64,000 nucleotides of DNA from Bacteroidaceae bacterium (GTDB lineage Bacteria; Bacteroidota; Bacteroidia; Bacteroidales; Bacteroidaceae). The stretch is from assembly GCA_017542145.1 (NCBI GenBank), contig JAFXXQ010000047.1, positions 1 to 64,000 of the forward strand, read 5' to 3'. Below, in pieces: positions 63,547-64,000 of the stretch. A program made the position numbers and the translations under genes. The notes beneath the pieces were generated by a model. That model saw only the letters and a list, made by a program, of their open reading frames with translations. It was not told the origin of the DNA and ran no database searches. The stretch's first letter is position 1. Each line of letters opens with the position of its first letter.

Positions 63547-64000
63547 TTATTTACCGTTTTTTATCTCTAATTCCTCCCAATCGTACGCCAGTCGTATCCC
63601 TTCAGGCAGGCACCCGTTCGTAGCAGCATGCAACCCGATGCCGTGACTGAAATGGACGAAGCGCGTCTGGCGTGCCCCTATCCGCCGGGCGAAACGGATG
63701 GCCTCCTCCACATTTTGATGCGCGGCATGAGGTTCGAAGCGCAGAGCATTTACGACAAGGGTATCGACAACGCCCCATCCCAGTGTCGCGGCTGTTTCGC
63801 CCCGCAGGGTAGCCACCGTTTCATCAGGGCACGAGCTCATGTCGGTAATATAGCCCAGCGCTCCGATACGATAGCCAAGTATAGGCAGCGCCCCATGCAT
63901 CACACGTAGAGGCAGCACCGGCGTCTGACCGACACGAAACAGTTCCCCCGGCTCTGTCTCATGCAAGTGCAGCCGTGCCACGCCCGGATAGAGTTTCTCT
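63547..64000 (-). CDS. PhnP-like metallo-beta-lactamase-fold hydrolase, C-terminal part
   Basis: Open to the right edge; 151 codons are visible (EKLYPGVARLHLHETEPGEL onward). The second half of an MBL fold is seen: LPLRVMHGALPILGYRIGAL, YITDMSSCPDET, DTLVVNALRFEPHAAHQNVE, TRFVHFSHGIGLHA, LPEGIRLAYDWEELEI. This is the PhnP/cyclic-phosphate phosphodiesterase arrangement. The zinc-binding HxHxDH lies outside the window. The final segment has FSHGIG where I recall xSHxxG with a second acid or His, so activity cannot be judged. Confidence 0.8.
   Translation of the reverse strand, partial: EKLYPGVARLHLHETEPGELFRVGQTPVLPLRVMHGALPILGYRIGALGYITDMSSCPDETVATLRGETAATLGWGVVDTLVVNALRFEPHAAHQNVEEAIRFARRIGARQTRFVHFSHGIGLHAATNGCLPEGIRLAYDWEELEIKNGK

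Overview
The window is chromosomal DNA of a member of the phylum Bacteroidota, most likely Bacteroidales and close to Prevotellaceae/Bacteroidaceae, with rather GC-rich coding sequence. The evidence is direct. Upstream regions repeatedly carry the Bacteroidota promoter pattern (TTTG or TTG about 19-20 bp upstream of TAnnTTTG) rather than sigma70 boxes, and there are few Shine-Dalgarno sites. Several protein families are typical of the group: PorT-like outer-membrane protein, DUF1573, DUF2027, the BT4734-type primase domain, GH97, and type IX secretion-like C-terminal tails. No rRNA, tRNA, CRISPR array, complete insertion sequence or complete prophage was seen.

Layout. 0-4 kb: the start of a ClpB-like ATPase, a repeat-rich spacer, and a single-chain MmeI-like restriction-methylation enzyme. 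4-8 kb: NrnA-like DHH phosphoesterase, OmpA lipoprotein, ProS. 7.8-13.6 kb: GH97 and GH2 glycosidases, a decayed Na/Pi cotransporter gene, and a PorT-like barrel. 13.7-17 kb: an mtaB, glycosyltransferase and TIM-barrel lipoprotein operon in which the first two genes each carry an in-frame palindromic insertion. 17.1-22.7 kb: accessory DNA with a duplicated 72-bp hairpin repeat, a four-helix-bundle protein, a two-gene primase/VirE-helicase module and two HU-like proteins. 22.8-25.6 kb: a four-gene redox/iron cluster (ferritin-like, mini winged helix, rubredoxin, metallo-beta-lactamase fold) divergent from an AraC regulator. 25.8-36.7 kb: phosphodiesterase lipoprotein, acetyltransferase, GH51 arabinofuranosidase, UDP-sugar dehydrogenase and a very large PL11 rhamnogalacturonan lyase. 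This block points to extracellular pectin side-chain and backbone degradation, although no SusC/SusD pair lies in the window. 36.7-58.4 kb: mostly housekeeping (MerR, M23 peptidase, alaS, a RelA-like enzyme, queA, dapA, ligA, an acyl-ACP ligase/acyltransferase fusion, trmD) with some lipoproteins and a GH123-like enzyme. 58.9-64 kb: glutamate dehydrogenase, then a TPP riboswitch controlling a TonB-dependent receptor and a PnuT transporter, which together form a thiamin uptake operon. The window ends in a PhnP-like hydrolase.

The most unusual signal is a class of short imperfect palindromes whose two arms are each built from 7-8 bp words repeated in tandem, often alternating between two near-identical versions. 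The words differ from locus to locus. I count eight such loci or fragments between 0.45 and 25.7 kb, plus at least two single arms. Several begin at or within about 20 bp of a stop codon, one abuts a decayed gene, and two lie in frame inside conserved genes (mtaB and a glycosyltransferase), where they add about 20 and 37 residues. Two separate arrays of 21-bp units with the core GCAAATAA (679-768 and 48351-48461) and a 22-bp array (58647-58726) add to an unusually rich set of short repeats.

Other points: a stand-alone promoter-terminator pair that should give a roughly 65-nt RNA near 40.9 kb, a DUF2027 protein without its usual Smr domain, a (p)ppGpp synthetase whose hydrolase site is degenerate, a PL11 lyase fused to autotransporter-type repeats, and overlapping divergent promoters at alaS.
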